Positions 63,933 to 64,000 of a stretch of 64,000 bases of DNA are shown in pieces; position 1 is the first letter of the stretch; the number at the start of each line of letters is the position of its first letter. The notes below the pieces were generated by a model that made no database searches, was not told where the DNA came from, and worked only from the letters and a program-made list of their open reading frames with translations. The DNA is from Catenulispora acidiphila DSM 44928 (GTDB lineage Bacteria; Actinomycetota; Actinomycetes; Streptomycetales; Catenulisporaceae). The stretch is from the NCBI RefSeq assembly GCF_000024025.1, contig NC_013131.1, forward strand, positions 6,448,001 to 6,512,000, written 5' to 3'. The translations under genes and the position numbers were made by a program.

Positions 63933-64000
63933 CAATTCCGCCCCCGCGCGTTCGCCAGCATCACCGCGAACGGCGGGATGATCGCCGCCACCACGCTCAT
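63929..64000 (-). CDS. C-terminal end of an upstream gene (partial)
   Basis: The last 23 codons of a minus-strand frame that is open to the window edge, ending TGA at 63929-63931. The residues are hydrophobic (VVAAIIPPFAVMLANA) and then basic, as in a membrane protein's last helix. The reading frame overlaps the next gene by GTGA, which supports it as real. Identity cannot be told. Confidence 0.55.
   Translation of the reverse strand: MSVVAAIIPPFAVMLANARGRNW

Overview
The window is high-GC DNA from a filamentous, probably sporulating actinomycete. The evidence is a WhiA sporulation regulator, the RNA polymerase-binding protein RbpA, an F420-type luciferase-like oxidoreductase, a mycothiol-dependent-isomerase family protein, and DasR-type operators in front of chitinases. 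The gene order (secG, tpiA, pgk, gap, whiA, yvcK, rapZ, uvrC, Rieske lipoprotein, uvrA) is the conserved chromosomal core seen in Streptomyces and relatives. I think a Catenulispora-like genus is possible but cannot prove it from sequence alone.

Layout. 1-5.4 kb: end of an oligopeptide-type binding protein, a methyltransferase, a pentapeptide-repeat protein, a GNAT acetyltransferase and a YdeP-like molybdopterin oxidoreductase. 5.5-13.2 kb: rbpA, then a CitA/DcuS-type two-component system divergent from a NitT/TauT-type ABC importer, then an alpha/beta hydrolase. 13.2-28.2 kb: core block on the minus strand (secG to uvrA), with chained 4-base GTGA stop/start overlaps for uvrC-rapZ-yvcK. 28.3-34.7 kb: mycothiol-type enzyme, two tandem metallo-beta-lactamase-fold genes (one with lost metal ligands), a Ser/Thr kinase with a beta-propeller-like tail, a DUF1275 membrane protein. 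34.7-37.8 kb: two divergent secreted GH18 chitinases with three dre-like (DasR) sites between them. 37.9-46 kb: TOPRIM protein, small membrane proteins, an SDR plus Baeyer-Villiger-type monooxygenase pair preceded by a tiny basic ORF with its own promoter, an orphan nuoD, and a short threonyl-tRNA synthetase behind a Thr-rich leader peptide and attenuator. 46-53.5 kb: ABC exporter with divergent MarR-type regulator, LysE exporter, orphan OmpR-type regulator, BlaI/M56 pair. 53.6-64 kb: ECF41-type sigma factor with MFS exporter, UbiB-like kinase, MscL with zinc ribbon, TerC behind a probable yybP-ykoY (Mn2+) riboswitch, a dre-controlled SIS-domain amino-sugar enzyme, a PAC2 protein, an F420 oxidoreductase with a KstR-like operator, and an unknown protein.

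How genes work together. The chitinases and the SIS-domain protein probably form one GlcNAc/chitin regulon, because both carry dre-like palindromes. The glycolytic genes gap-pgk-tpiA form a unit with a hairpin after gap. uvrC and uvrA flank the sporulation/cell-wall regulators. The best candidates for undescribed biology are the Thr leader/attenuator on the short ThrRS, the 34-residue Arg/His-rich ORF ahead of the monooxygenase operon, the decayed metallo-hydrolase duplicate, and an intergenic array of about 19 degenerate 15-bp repeats.
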